Positions 27,449-36,512 of a stretch of DNA of 64,000 bases are shown piece by piece. Below the pieces are notes generated by a model. The model was given only the letters and a program-made list of their open reading frames with translations. It made no database searches and had not been told where the DNA came from. The DNA lies in contig NZ_BAGE01000052.1 of the NCBI RefSeq assembly GCF_000308675.1, positions 1-64,000 on the forward strand. The letters are read 5' to 3'. Within the stretch, counting starts at the first letter, position 1. Each line of letters opens with the position of its first letter. The DNA is from Nocardia paucivorans NBRC 100373. GTDB lineage: Bacteria > Actinomycetota > Actinomycetes > Mycobacteriales > Mycobacteriaceae. The position numbers and the translations under genes are program-made.

Positions 27449-29092
27449 TCAGTTCATTTCCTGAAGCACCCGACGCAGAACCTTGCCGGTGGCGTTGCGC
27501 GGGAGTTCGTCCATGACGATCACATCGCGGGGAACCTTGTAGCGGGCCAGATTCGCCTTCACATACGCCTTGATGTCCTCGGCATTCACGGAGACGCCGG
27601 GCGCGGGCACGATACAGGCCCGCAGCCGCTTCCCGAACTCCTCGTCGGGCACGCCGACAACCGACACATCGTCGATATCGGGTCGGGCCGCGAGCAGATT
27701 CTCGATCTCCAGGGGATAGACGTTCTCCCCGCCGGACACGATCATGTCGTCGTCACGGCCATCGATGTGCAGCAGCCCGTGCTCGTCGATTCGGCCCATA
27801 TCACCGGTGGACATGTAACCGTCGATGAACTGTTTGTGTCGACCGTCGGTGTAGCCCTCGAACGGCGCGCCGCTGCGCACGAACACCCGAGCGGTGACAT
27901 TCGTGTCCGTCACCCTGTTCCCGTCGTCGTCGAACAACGCGATCTTGCTCGTCACCGGGGGGCGGCCGACCGTGCCCGGGGCCAGGCGCAGGTCCTGTGG
28001 CTGCGCCACTGTCGCCACCGCTACCTCGGTCGAGCCGTAGACGTTGTAGAGCACATCGCCGAAGGTGTCCTGTACCCGGGTCGCCAGCTCCGGTGACAAT
28101 GCCGAACCGGCCACGGCAATGGTCTTCAGCGTCGACAGATCGTAGCGGCCGATGATCTCCGGGCCCAGCGACACCAGGCGGTGCAGCATGGTCGGCACCG
28201 CCACCAACATCTCGGCGCGATGCTCGCTCACCGCGCGCAGCGTGGCCTCGGCGTCGAAACGACGCATGAGCACGGTCTTGTTGCCCAAGGCGGTGGCCAC
28301 GGTCCACATCCCGAACCCGGTCGAATGGAAGATCGGCGACACGATCACCGCACAGCCGTTGCGCGGGAACGCGATTCGATCCGCGATCATCGCACTGGCC
28401 AACGGTGACACCTTGGTGCGCGGCGCCCCCTTGGGCAGGCCCGTGGTGCCGCTGGTGAGGATGACGAATCCACCCGGCCGCGGCGGCGCCGAGGGCAACC
28501 GCCGGTCGGCGCCGACTATCAGCTCGTCCACGGTGCGCGCACCTGCCGGCACCGTGTGTCCCTCGTCCACCCACGTGAGAATGCGCGGCAGCGTCGGGGG
28601 CAGCGCGTCGAGCAGGTCGTTGAACTCGCTGTCGTGCAACATGGCCCGCACGTTCTCCCGAGCGGCCACCTCGGCGAACTGCGGTTTGGCGAATCCGGTG
28701 TTCATCATGGCCAGCCGCAGCCCGGCACGCCCGGCCGCACTGATCGCGAGCACCAGGCCGCGATGGTCGCGCGCCAACACACCCACCACCGAACCTGCCG
28801 TAAGACCCTGTGCCAGTAGCGCATTGGCCAGAGCATTGGACTGCTGATCGAGTTCACCGTAGGTCAGCACACCACGCTCGTCGGCGATCGCGGGCCGGTG
28901 CGGATGGTGGCGGGCCCCCGCCATGATCAGCGCCGCCTGCGGACCGTAGGTGCGGTTTTCCCGAGCCATTCGCGCCACGCGATCCGGGCGCGTCAGATCG
29001 ATTACGCCACACTGGTGCAGTCGGCCGACGGCCCGCAGCATTTCGGCCGCATCACCGAGCCTGGTCGCCAGACTCTCGAGGTTGCGTGCCAT
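27449..29092 (-). CDS. Acyl-CoA synthetase (AMP-binding, FadD-like)
   Basis: 547 residues. The P-loop is TSGTTGLPKG, followed by YGSTE, the hinge STGDMGRIDEHGLLHIDGRDDDMI and the C-terminal catalytic Lys in PRNATGKVLRR. It activates a carboxylic acid to the acyl-CoA through an acyl-adenylate. About 50 N-terminal residues precede the usual start of the fold (MARNLESLATRLGDAAEMLR), as in mycobacterial FadD2/FadD12 relatives. It lies 50 bp downstream of the SDR gene and is likely co-transcribed with it. Confidence 0.92.
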   Translation of the reverse strand: MARNLESLATRLGDAAEMLRAVGRLHQCGVIDLTRPDRVARMARENRTYGPQAALIMAGARHHPHRPAIADERGVLTYGELDQQSNALANALLAQGLTAGSVVGVLARDHRGLVLAISAAGRAGLRLAMMNTGFAKPQFAEVAARENVRAMLHDSEFNDLLDALPPTLPRILTWVDEGHTVPAGARTVDELIVGADRRLPSAPPRPGGFVILTSGTTGLPKGAPRTKVSPLASAMIADRIAFPRNGCAVIVSPIFHSTGFGMWTVATALGNKTVLMRRFDAEATLRAVSEHRAEMLVAVPTMLHRLVSLGPEIIGRYDLSTLKTIAVAGSALSPELATRVQDTFGDVLYNVYGSTEVAVATVAQPQDLRLAPGTVGRPPVTSKIALFDDDGNRVTDTNVTARVFVRSGAPFEGYTDGRHKQFIDGYMSTGDMGRIDEHGLLHIDGRDDDMIVSGGENVYPLEIENLLAARPDIDDVSVVGVPDEEFGKRLRACIVPAPGVSVNAEDIKAYVKANLARYKVPRDVIVMDELPRNATGKVLRRVLQEMN

Positions 29093-29145
29093 GAATGAAT
29101 TCCTCCTTGCGACAAGACGTTCCGACCGGAACGCCGGTGTGCTTC

Positions 29146-29997
29146 TCAGCCCCGCTCCGCACGTTCCAGATAGGCCGCTCGCTGTGACATATCGGCCTTG
29201 GCCACGGTGTCATGGCTGCCCAGTAGGCGACCGAACCGGTAGCGCAGCCCTTCCGGCATCGCGGTGAGCACCGCGATGGCGACCCCGCCGATACGCGGAA
29301 CAACTCGCAATCCGCCCCGACGGCGGGCCAATACGCCGACCACCGCGCGGGCGACGTCCTCGGGCTCGACGAAACCGATGAACCTGGTGATCCGGTTCGG
29401 GGAGAGCCCGGCGATCAGCTGGGTGTTGACGAAGGCCGGGCACAGGGTGCTCACCCGCACATCGAACTTCTCCAGCTCCTGATGCAATGCCGTACCGAGC
29501 CCGACGACGCCGTACTTGGTCGCCGCATACGTCGCGATATCGGGTGTGGCGATCAAGCCGAGTACGGAGGCCACGTTCACGATATGGCCGCTACGCCGCT
29601 CGGCGAAACGACGGGCGGCGAGCTTCGATCCGATGATCACCCCGCGCAGATTGATATCCACCTGCCGGTCGGCCACCTCCATTGATTCCTCGAGGAACGA
29701 CCCGGTCGGCATGATGCCCGCATTGTTGATCAGCGCGTCCAGACCTCCGAGCTCCGCTTCGGCCCGGCCCAGGAATTCCTCGAACGACTCCGGATCCCGC
29801 ACATCGAGCCGGACACCGATCACCTTGGCGCCCGTCGCGGTGGTGAGCTCCGCGGCCGTCCCCGCCAGCGTGTCACCGTCGATATCGCCGATCACCACCT
29901 GTGCGCCCGCCTCGGCCAGAGCTGCCGCGGTGGCGCGCCCGATACCCCTCGCACCGCCGGTGACCGCCACCCGCATCCCGTCCAGACGCCTACTCAT
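29146..29997 (-). CDS. Short-chain dehydrogenase/reductase
   Basis: 283 residues, classical SDR: cofactor motif TGGARGIG, NNAG, and catalytic Ser with YAATK. A tail of about 60 residues past the Rossmann fold resembles membrane-associated acyl-chain SDRs of mycolic-acid bacteria. The ATG at 29997 has GAGGAG five bases upstream; the GTG at 30003 overlaps that site. It leads the operon with the acyl-CoA ligase and is divergent from the AraC regulator. Confidence 0.88.
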   Translation of the reverse strand: MSRRLDGMRVAVTGGARGIGRATAAALAEAGAQVVIGDIDGDTLAGTAAELTTATGAKVIGVRLDVRDPESFEEFLGRAEAELGGLDALINNAGIMPTGSFLEESMEVADRQVDINLRGVIIGSKLAARRFAERRSGHIVNVASVLGLIATPDIATYAATKYGVVGLGTALHQELEKFDVRVSTLCPAFVNTQLIAGLSPNRITRFIGFVEPEDVARAVVGVLARRRGGLRVVPRIGGVAIAVLTAMPEGLRYRFGRLLGSHDTVAKADMSQRAAYLERAERG

Positions 29998-30066
29998 ATC
30001 CACTCCTCATATCTGTTGCGCGTATCACGAGGCTAGGAAGCGGGACCCCACCAATCCATGACGTAA

Positions 30067-30093
30067 TCGGCCAAGACTTGTTCTTTTCGGCCA
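30067..30093. promoter_or_regulatory. Direct repeat, possible AraC-type operator
   Basis: TCGGCCA at 30067-30073 and again at 30087-30093, 20 bases apart, about two helical turns, in the 116-bp gap between the divergent SDR and AraC genes. Direct half-sites on one DNA face fit AraC-family binding. Function is inferred from position. Confidence 0.5.
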
Positions 30094-30113
30094 TTCTGCC
30101 TCAGGATGGGACC

Positions 30114-31124
30114 ATGACGGCCCAGATGAACATGCCGCGGTCCAGCACCAGTGCCGCGATCCTGGTACAACTCGGCCTCACCCACGGCCTGACCCTCGCG
30201 CAGTGCCTCGACGGCTCCGACATCACCCTAGCCGTCCTGGACGATGCGAACGGTGAGATTCGCGCCGCACAGGAATTGCGGGTCGTCCAGAACCTGGTCA
30301 CCCACCTGGGTCACGTCCCGGGTCTCGGCCTGTCCGCGGGCCGGCGCTACCACCTGGCCACGCACGGTATCTGGGCCTTCGCGGTGATGACGAGCCGAAC
30401 CGTGCGCGAGGCGGTGCGTATCGGCATCGAACACATGGATATCGCGTATTCCTTCGCCCGCTGGCGGCTCCAGGAAACCGCCGGCGACGGCACATTGACG
30501 CTGGACTATTCCCTGGTCCCGGTCGAGCTGCGCCAATTCCTGCTCGAACGCGACCTGGCCGAACTCATCACCCTGGACCGCGAACTGTTCGGCGCAGCGG
30601 TACCACCGACGACCGTCGAACTCGCCTGCCCCGCACCGGACTACGCCGAACTGTTCACCGAATTACTCGGCGCCCCTCCCGTCTTCGACGCACCGATCAC
30701 CCGACTCACCCTGGCCCGGGAGATCCTGGAACTCCCTATGCCCCAAGCGAATCCACACGTCGCCGCGATCGCCCGACAACAGGCCGCCGACATCATGCAA
30801 CGCCGACGCCGACGTGACGGCACCGCAGCCCGCGTCCGCGCCTGTCTCCTGACCCGCGGCGTCACCGCCGCCCAGGAAGAAATCGCCGCCGACCTGCGCA
30901 TGAGTGTGCGCACCCTACGCCGACGCCTCGAGGCCGAAGGCACCTCCTACCGCGACCTGGTCGCCGAAACCCGCCACCTCCTCGCCGAAGAACTCCTCAC
31001 CCTCGGCACCACCGTCGACGAGGTCGCCCGCCGGCTCGGCTACGCCGACGCATCCGCCTTCACCCATGCCTTCACCCGCTGGACCGGCACCACCCCGGGT
31101 CGCTTCGCCCGTTCCACCCGGTGA
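30114..31124 (+). CDS. AraC-family regulator with N-terminal arabinose-operon-type domain
   Basis: 336 residues. The N-terminal ligand domain (about 15-200) is of the kind seen in regulators of fatty-acid and alkane genes (GLSAGRRYHLATHGIWAFAVMTS). The C-terminal double helix-turn-helix is about 235-336 (LRMSVRTLRRRLEAEGTSYR and DEVARRLGYADASAFTHAF). The start at 30114 follows a TCAGGA site. It is expected to control the divergent SDR/acyl-CoA ligase operon. Confidence 0.9.
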   Translation: MTAQMNMPRSSTSAAILVQLGLTHGLTLAQCLDGSDITLAVLDDANGEIRAAQELRVVQNLVTHLGHVPGLGLSAGRRYHLATHGIWAFAVMTSRTVREAVRIGIEHMDIAYSFARWRLQETAGDGTLTLDYSLVPVELRQFLLERDLAELITLDRELFGAAVPPTTVELACPAPDYAELFTELLGAPPVFDAPITRLTLAREILELPMPQANPHVAAIARQQAADIMQRRRRRDGTAARVRACLLTRGVTAAQEEIAADLRMSVRTLRRRLEAEGTSYRDLVAETRHLLAEELLTLGTTVDEVARRLGYADASAFTHAFTRWTGTTPGRFARSTR

Positions 31125-31213
31125 GGTCACATGGTCGTTCGGTGGGTCGTGCCGCCGCTCCCCGGGTCGCGGCGCACCGGCGTTCACCGATCGGTACGGC
31201 ACGATAGATTTCA

Positions 31214-31688
31214 TGCCCACGAACTCAGGGGAGCCGAGCGACGCCGCACCCGTTCCGGTCTTCGTTCCGGAATGTCGGCCGGTGCCGGAGTCGACCGGGT
31301 ATGCGTCGAAGGTCGTGCGGGATCTGCGCTACGACGGCGGTCTCACCATCGCCATCCAAGGCCCGGCTTCTCCTACGCCCATATCGTCTTCCGCCGGCCG
31401 GTGGGGTTTCGCGTACTCGACGAAGTCGATCTCACCGAATGATCTCGCCGAATGATCTCGCCGAATGATCTCGCCGAATATTGGAACACCTACAGCGAAC
31501 CCAACGGTTGGCTGTGGGAAGTCCTTCGCGGCGGTTGGCTCGATCTGGAGCGGCAGCGCCCTCGCTTCTGCAGCGGCGGCGAGGACGGTCTACGCGAATA
31601 CTTCCTCGTCGACGACGACTGCGTCAATGTGCTCACCCGGCAACTCCCCGAGATCATCGACCTGGGCACCGATCCACGACAGCGGTAA
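31214..31688 (+). pseudogene. Broken gene for a conserved hypothetical, frameshift plus repeat-made stop
   Basis: Three segments in sequence read as one protein. MPTNSGEPSD...LTIAIQGP runs from 31214 in one frame. FSYAHIVFRRPVGFRVLDEVDLTE continues in the next frame after about one lost base near 31362 (CCGG for an expected CCGGG). Then TGA at 31441 is followed in the same frame by YWNTYSEPNGWLWEVLRGGW to the stop at 31688. The TGA comes from a 13-bp repeat expanded by 39 bases. The 3' part could still be translated from the ATG at 31452. Family not recognised. Confidence 0.72.
31428..31479. repeat. Four tandem 13-bp units inside the broken gene
   Basis: Units at 31428-31440 (gatctcaccgaat), then three exact gatctcgccgaat at 31441-31453, 31454-31466 and 31467-31479. 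Removing three units restores an open frame reading DLTEYWN, so the expansion (39 bp, in frame) itself introduced the stop codon. Confidence 0.93.
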
Positions 31689-31857
31689 CACGATCCGCAA
31701 CGACGACCGTAACCACACATGGAAGAGCTTTGCTCCGAATACATTTCGGTAAGGGCATCGCACGTCCCGGGCTCCGGACACAGACCCGCCGACGGACCCA
31801 CCGGCCTCGGAAAATGAGATGCGCCGATATGAATGTCGTCCATATGCTGAACACGAT

Positions 31858-31929
31858 TGTCCCGTGGTGTAATCGGCAGCACAGCGGATTTTGGTTCCGT
31901 CGGTCCTGGTTCGAATCCAGGCGGGACAG
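31858..31929 (+). tRNA. tRNA-Gln (TTG anticodon)
   Basis: Full cloverleaf of 72 nt: acceptor TGTCCCG/CGGGACA, D-stem GTG/CAC, anticodon stem GCGGA/TCCGT with loop TTTTGGT (anticodon TTG), T-stem CCTGG/CCAGG with TTCGAAT, discriminator G. No encoded CCA. Confidence 0.93.
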
Positions 31930-31934
31930 CGCGA

Positions 31935-32007
31935 TGCCCCGTGGGGTAATCCGGCAGCACAACCGACTCCAACTCGGTGGATTCGGGTTCGAATCCTGGC
32001 AGGGCAA
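31935..32007 (+). tRNA. Degenerate tRNA, Gln-like body with CCA anticodon
   Basis: Starts five bases after tRNA-Gln. The anticodon stem ACCGA/TCGGT is perfect with loop CTCCAAC, giving anticodon CCA (would read Trp UGG). The body copies the Gln tRNA in the D-loop and T-loop. The acceptor has a C-A mismatch (TGCCCCG/CAGGGCA), the D-stem a G-A mismatch, and the T-stem two wobble pairs. It may be a decaying duplicate or a phage/island-type tRNA; charging identity is uncertain. Confidence 0.65.
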
Positions 32008-32059
32008 CAACCACCACGTACAACCCGCCGGGTGAGTACCGGATACGACCTGTTTCCGG

Positions 32060-32242
32060 TCAACGGGATGGTGCGGCGTAGCCGTAGAGGAAAACGCGGA
32101 CACCGGCGTCGGTGAGCCGGTGCAGTTCGGCGCCAGGGAGCGGGATCGCTCCGTGATAGGTGCGGGTCACGATGTCCCCGGCGATGAGTTGCACCAGGTG
32201 CGCGGCGGCGAGGTCGGCGTCGGCGATCTCGAGGTGCCCCAT
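32060..32242 (-). pseudogene. C-terminal remnant of a TetR-family regulator
   Basis: About 60 residues (AHLVQLIAGDIVTRTYHGAI, then ELHRLTDAGVRVFLYGYA) match the end of the TetR C-terminal domain. No helix-turn-helix can be found upstream in any frame before the MFS gene. It was probably the divergent regulator of the now broken MFS gene. Confidence 0.6.
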
Positions 32243-32408
32243 GTCCGGCGCACGACCCGGACCGGATGACTTTCGGAGAAACAGATGATCGAGATTGCGA
32301 GCATGGGATGGATGCCCGACCGGGAAGCCGGCGCGACCAGGTCACATCGGATTTGTTCACCTGTCCGATAGCGATGACCATGTCCGCGACACGGTGCTGG
32401 GAGCCACG

Positions 32409-33545
32409 ATGACGGACACCGCGCCGAAGACAACGGCAACCGGTATCCGTTCGGTTCCCCACGGCAGGGCGACACTCGCGGTGGTGCTGCCGGGATTTCT
32501 CGTCCTACCGATGTCGATGTCGGGCGCCGGTGTCGCGGTACCTCGAATCGGGGCCGATCTCGAGGCGAGCGGACCGGCAGCGCAGTGGGTGGTCACCGCA
32601 TACTTCCTGACCACGTCATCGTTCATGCTCGTCACCGGCTCGCTCGGTGACGCGATCGGCAGGCGACGGATCTACCGGTTCGGCGCCGTGGCCTACACCC
32701 TCGGCTGTCCGGCCGCAGCTCTCGCCCCCGAATATCGCGCTACTGCCGGCGGCCGGAATACTGACCGGCCCGGGCGCTTCGGGGGTGATGGCCGGTGGTG
32801 GGGCCATTCTCGCGGCGACCTTCGGCGGCACGGCCCGCGCCCGCGCGTTCGCGGCAATGGGAACCATCTCCGGACTCGGCCTCGCCTTCGGTCCGACGCT
32901 CTCGGGGCGACCGGTCGACGGCCCGGGCCGGCGACTCGGACTCGGGGCTTTCGTCGTCCCCGGGCTGATCCTGATCGTCGGTACCCGATTCATGCGAGAG
33001 AGCCGCGCCGAGAAGTCTCCGCATATCGACCTCGCCGGTGCCGCCACATTCATCGCCGGCCTCGCCGCCGTCATACTCGCCCTCACCCAGGGCTCCGCAC
33101 TCGGTTGGACATCACCTGTCGTACTCGCCCTGCCGTGTTGCGTGATACTCCTCCTGGCGGGGTTCGTGGCCATCGAACGTCGTGCGATCGGTCCGATCCT
33201 CGACCTCTCGCTATTGCGCAGACGTCGATTCATGGGCTGGTTGCTCGCCGCCTGAACCCGGCCATCACCGCGCTGGGACCGGCCGGGCCTCTGATATTGC
33301 TCGGCGTCGGCCTGGCCTCGGGCATCATCGACGCCCAGGCCATGCATCAGGTCGACGAGAACCAGGTCGGAATGGCCGCGGGAATGCTCAATACGGTCCG
33401 CGGCACCACCAATGCCCTCATCCTGGGTCTGTTCGGCTCCGCACTCATCACCATCCTGACGGGCAAGATCGGCTCCTCCGACCTCGCCGGACAGGTCGCC
33501 ACCGGAAACCTGCCGGATACGGCCGACGCTGCGGGGAATCGACGA
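32409..33545 (+). pseudogene. Disrupted MFS drug-efflux transporter
   Basis: Starts with a good DHA2-type N-terminus (VVLPGFLVLPMSMSGAGVA, then GSLGDAIGRRRIYRFG motif A). Near 32735 the homology shifts frame (LLPAAGILTGPGASGVMAGG onwards) and stops at 33255. It resumes in the first frame with a late part (LLGVGLASGIIDAQAMHQVD, NTVRGTTNALILGLFGSALI). At least two frame changes and loss of several membrane helices between the middle and C-terminal parts mean it cannot make a working pump. It sits beside a TetR remnant and odd tRNA, all signs of decay in this stretch. Confidence 0.8.
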
Positions 33546-33721
33546 CACGGCGAGACTTCACAGTCCCACGCGCACAACAGTTTTCCACCGGAAACTCACT
33601 GGTATACGAAGAAGGAATCACTCACATCGGGCTGTACTCGCATGGACTCTCGGACGGCAAGATCACTCACTGTCGGCCCGTAGCGTCGATGATATGGTTT
33701 GCGACGCCAGTTGATCCGCCG

Positions 33722-34060
33722 ATGGGGGACGAGGTGCCAGGACCACTCGCGGTCGATATCGATGTGCTGACCAAAACTGCTACCGCCCTGAAGGACTCCC
33801 AGCAAGTACTCGACGACGCCCTGAAGGCGATGGCCGATGTGGGGACCGCGAGTATCGGCACCAAAACCCTCGACGACGCCGCCGATAGCTTCCAACGCCG
33901 TTGGCATTTCGGCGTCCGACGCATCGGGGAGCTGTCCCGGATCACTGCCGACGGCGTCGATCAGTGCCTTGTCGCCTATCAAGCCGCCGACAACGCGACC
34001 GCTCAGGCCCTCGGACAGGTCACCGGAACCCCGGTCGACACCGAAAGCAATCAGAAGTGA
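33722..34060 (+). CDS. EspC/ESX-associated small helical protein
   Basis: About 112 residues of the type VII secretion target family seen in mycobacteria and nocardiae (LAVDIDVLTKTATALKDSQQ, then long amphipathic helices). Such proteins are exported with or chaperone WXG100 partners. The start may be ATG 33722 or GTG 33734; the latter has GGGGGACGAG right before it. Its stop overlaps the next start (GTGA), so it is coupled to the larger WXG-like protein. Confidence 0.75.
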   Translation: MGDEVPGPLAVDIDVLTKTATALKDSQQVLDDALKAMADVGTASIGTKTLDDAADSFQRRWHFGVRRIGELSRITADGVDQCLVAYQAADNATAQALGQVTGTPVDTESNQK

Positions 34061-35292
34061 CCACCAACCCGTATCCCCACCTGGGTTTCAACCCCGTCCC
34101 CGGTGTCCCCGACGACGTAACGGACCTGACCAACCGCATCAAGACCGCCACCGAGGCCGTGCGTGACACCAGCGACCTGTTGTTTCGGCTGCGCAACAGC
34201 AATGACGAGGTCTGGCGCGGTGAAGCCGGTGACGCCTTCCGCAGTCACTTCGACGCCACTCTCGCCCAAGACCTCGGATACGCCCAGAAATCCCTGGAAC
34301 GCGCCGTCACCCTGCTCGGGGAGTGGAATACCGCCCTGATCGGCTTTCGCGATCAGGCCAAAGCGTTGGACCAGGAAGCCGCCACCGCCGCGGATGAGCT
34401 CGACAAGGCCATCCTCGAACTGCAACGCGCCAACGCCAACCCCGATTTGGGTTTGGCCAACCAGCAGTTCGACGATCCCGCGGCCCTCCAGGCCGCCCAA
34501 AATCGCCTAAATGCCGCCACCGCACGGGTCAATACCGCCAGTGCGGCGGTCGATCACTGGATGGGAATCCAGGACTCCATTCGCGCCCGCGCCCATGACT
34601 TGGAAACCGAGCACGGCAATGTGGCCAAACGTATTGCCGCCGAGTTGGATGCCGCGGCGAAGGACTTCGCCCCCAGTGAACCGGACAAAAGTATCTGGGA
34701 GCGCATCACCGATGCCGTGAAGGCGATCGGCGACTGGATCGATGAACACCGCGAAGGCATCCACACCGCGCTGGGCATCGTATCCGCGGCGTCCGGTCTG
34801 TTGGCGTTGTGCACACCGCCCCCGATCTCCGCGATCGCTCTCGGGGTTGCCTTGGCAGCCAGCGCAGGTGCGCTAACGCTGGACCTGACCGACGATCAGA
34901 TGCGCCAAGACCTGATGTCCCTAGATCCGAAGGCCTGGTTGACGCTTTCGGGAGATGCGCTCGGAGCGGTACCGGGCGTCAGCGGATTGGGGAAGACGGC
35001 CTGGGCTGGACTCACCGGCGCGGACGAAGCGGGGCGGCTGGCGAGTATGGCCACTGCGTGGAAAGACGCCGCCCACGACCCCGGACTGGTGGCCAAAATC
35101 CTCACTGACGGCACCCGGCTCGGTGCAAAACTCGACAGTTCCGGCATCACCGGTGCCACTCATCGAATATTGCAGGCCACCGGAGGCGCAACTGCGCCGA
35201 GCGACGCCGGGAAAACCGCGATCGCGGGTGGTGTACTGAGCCGAGCCGGTAGCACGGTGCTGGGCCTTCTCGGGCTCGCGGTTGGGGGGTGA
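34057..35292 (+). CDS. Large WXG100-like putative type VII effector
   Basis: 411 residues. The N-terminal helical hairpin (about 10-100) has the WxG-type turn in DEVWRGEAGDAFRSHF. A long coiled-coil-like helix spans about 100-200, then an Ala/Gly-rich hydrophobic part (IHTALGIVSAASGLLALCTP). No known toxin domain is evident at the C-terminus, which ends in GLLGLAVGG. GTG start at 34057 overlaps the previous stop. In an operon of five genes; I infer a secreted effector or toxin scaffold rather than prove one. Confidence 0.7.
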   Translation: MTTNPYPHLGFNPVPGVPDDVTDLTNRIKTATEAVRDTSDLLFRLRNSNDEVWRGEAGDAFRSHFDATLAQDLGYAQKSLERAVTLLGEWNTALIGFRDQAKALDQEAATAADELDKAILELQRANANPDLGLANQQFDDPAALQAAQNRLNAATARVNTASAAVDHWMGIQDSIRARAHDLETEHGNVAKRIAAELDAAAKDFAPSEPDKSIWERITDAVKAIGDWIDEHREGIHTALGIVSAASGLLALCTPPPISAIALGVALAASAGALTLDLTDDQMRQDLMSLDPKAWLTLSGDALGAVPGVSGLGKTAWAGLTGADEAGRLASMATAWKDAAHDPGLVAKILTDGTRLGAKLDSSGITGATHRILQATGGATAPSDAGKTAIAGGVLSRAGSTVLGLLGLAVGG

Positions 35293-35957
35293 ACGAAGCC
35301 ATGACAGAAGGCAGGTCACGGCAGCAGCCCGCAGTGGGAATCGATATCCCGCCCGGCTACTACGAGATACCGATGAACTGTGTGGAAGATCTTACCGATA
35401 CATATCTTCCGATGGTGATCGAGGCCATTCCCCCCGAGTTGCGAGCCGGCGCGCCAACAGTCGTGGAAACCATGCGCTTTCTACTCGGCACACTGGCGGC
35501 CAATAATGCCTTGTACTGTGGTATCGGCGTTCATCGCTCCGCGCTATCCGAGGAAAGCATCGTCTCCTGGCTCACTGTGTCGTCCTTCGCCTACGGGCCG
35601 ACGCGTAACCCTCGCCTGGCTCTGAGCGACCTTATCGCGGCCAAGGCGGCCCGTGGAGAAACCGGCCACCTCGAAATCATCGAACTCGGCCAACGACCGA
35701 CTCTGTATTTCGAATATACCGTCAACTATGGAAGACCCGATTTCGTGGGCTATCCGGGCGGCTCGGAACAGGTTGCTGTCTTCCGGATCCAGGCAACGAT
35801 TCCCTCACCCGACGGTCGGTCGATCGCCGTGATCGACTTCGCAACGGCCGATGTACCCAACGGACCGCAGTATCGGGTCATGGTCCTGGGTATGGCGGCA
35901 TCGGTCAAGTTTCCGGTTCCACCAGTCGAGTTTGGGAGTCTCAGCCTTGCGATCTGA
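35289..35957 (+). CDS. Conserved hypothetical in type VII-type operon
   Basis: 222 residues, soluble, mixed alpha/beta, no motif I recognise. The GTG at 35289 overlaps the stop of the WXG-like gene; an ATG at 35301 is an alternative. Tight coupling suggests it works with that protein, perhaps as a chaperone or secretion-associated factor (EspG-like in position, not shown by sequence). Confidence 0.7.
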   Translation: MNEAMTEGRSRQQPAVGIDIPPGYYEIPMNCVEDLTDTYLPMVIEAIPPELRAGAPTVVETMRFLLGTLAANNALYCGIGVHRSALSEESIVSWLTVSSFAYGPTRNPRLALSDLIAAKAARGETGHLEIIELGQRPTLYFEYTVNYGRPDFVGYPGGSEQVAVFRIQATIPSPDGRSIAVIDFATADVPNGPQYRVMVLGMAASVKFPVPPVEFGSLSLAI

Positions 35958-36495
35958 TGAGAAGACCGCAATCGAGTCGATCACCGGGCGGTGGCCCTGG
36001 CGTGAATATCCTTACAAGGTAGGACGCTGGGCCTATTGGGAAAGGGTGACCCTGCTCGGTCTACTGGGTGGGCAGGGTAAGAAAGAGTGGCATCGCTCCA
36101 TGCGAGTATTGCTGCTCTGCGACCCTGATAATGGTGGTGGAATAGCGGAATTCGATCTGGCCCGTATCTGGTGGTGGTCGTACCGGGGGCTCGAGCGGTA
36201 CTCCGGTCGAGTGCAATTCGCGGGTGATCCCCGATTTCTCGGCGTACTGCGTAGCAATACCGGATCCGACTCGATGCGCTTGGTCCATGCCACAGGAATC
36301 GACCGCGCTACCGCCCTGTCGGCAGCCCTCGAGCTACACCCCGACCATCCGACCCCCGCCGAGTTGCTCGCCGCACCCGCATCACGCGGCAGACGGGATC
36401 GGCGGTACCCGGCCCCCGACTCACCCGAACGTTCTACGGGCAGGATCTCCCCCGACAACGTTCGCCGCCCCTGGATCGCCGATCTACCGTTCTGA
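35947..36495 (+). CDS. Hypothetical protein, paralogue of the next gene (possible immunity protein)
   Basis: 182 residues starting probably at TTG 35947, with GGGAG eight bases upstream and overlap of the previous stop. The C-terminal half (VQFAGDPRFLGVLR, then HATGIDRATALSAAL) aligns with the next protein's VTLFAGDPTVVGVFR and HSTSIDRDTAIAIGL. Tandem duplicated small genes behind a type VII-like effector are typical for immunity genes; this is an inference. Confidence 0.62.
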   Translation: MRSDEKTAIESITGRWPWREYPYKVGRWAYWERVTLLGLLGGQGKKEWHRSMRVLLLCDPDNGGGIAEFDLARIWWWSYRGLERYSGRVQFAGDPRFLGVLRSNTGSDSMRLVHATGIDRATALSAALELHPDHPTPAELLAAPASRGRRDRRYPAPDSPERSTGRISPDNVRRPWIADLPF

Positions 36496-36512
36496 CCCTG
36501 GAGAAAGAATCC

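Noticed and set aside
31131..31442. Separate 103-codon plus-strand gene
   Set aside because: Only its last 25 codons show homology; it is the second frame of the broken gene at 31214-31688.
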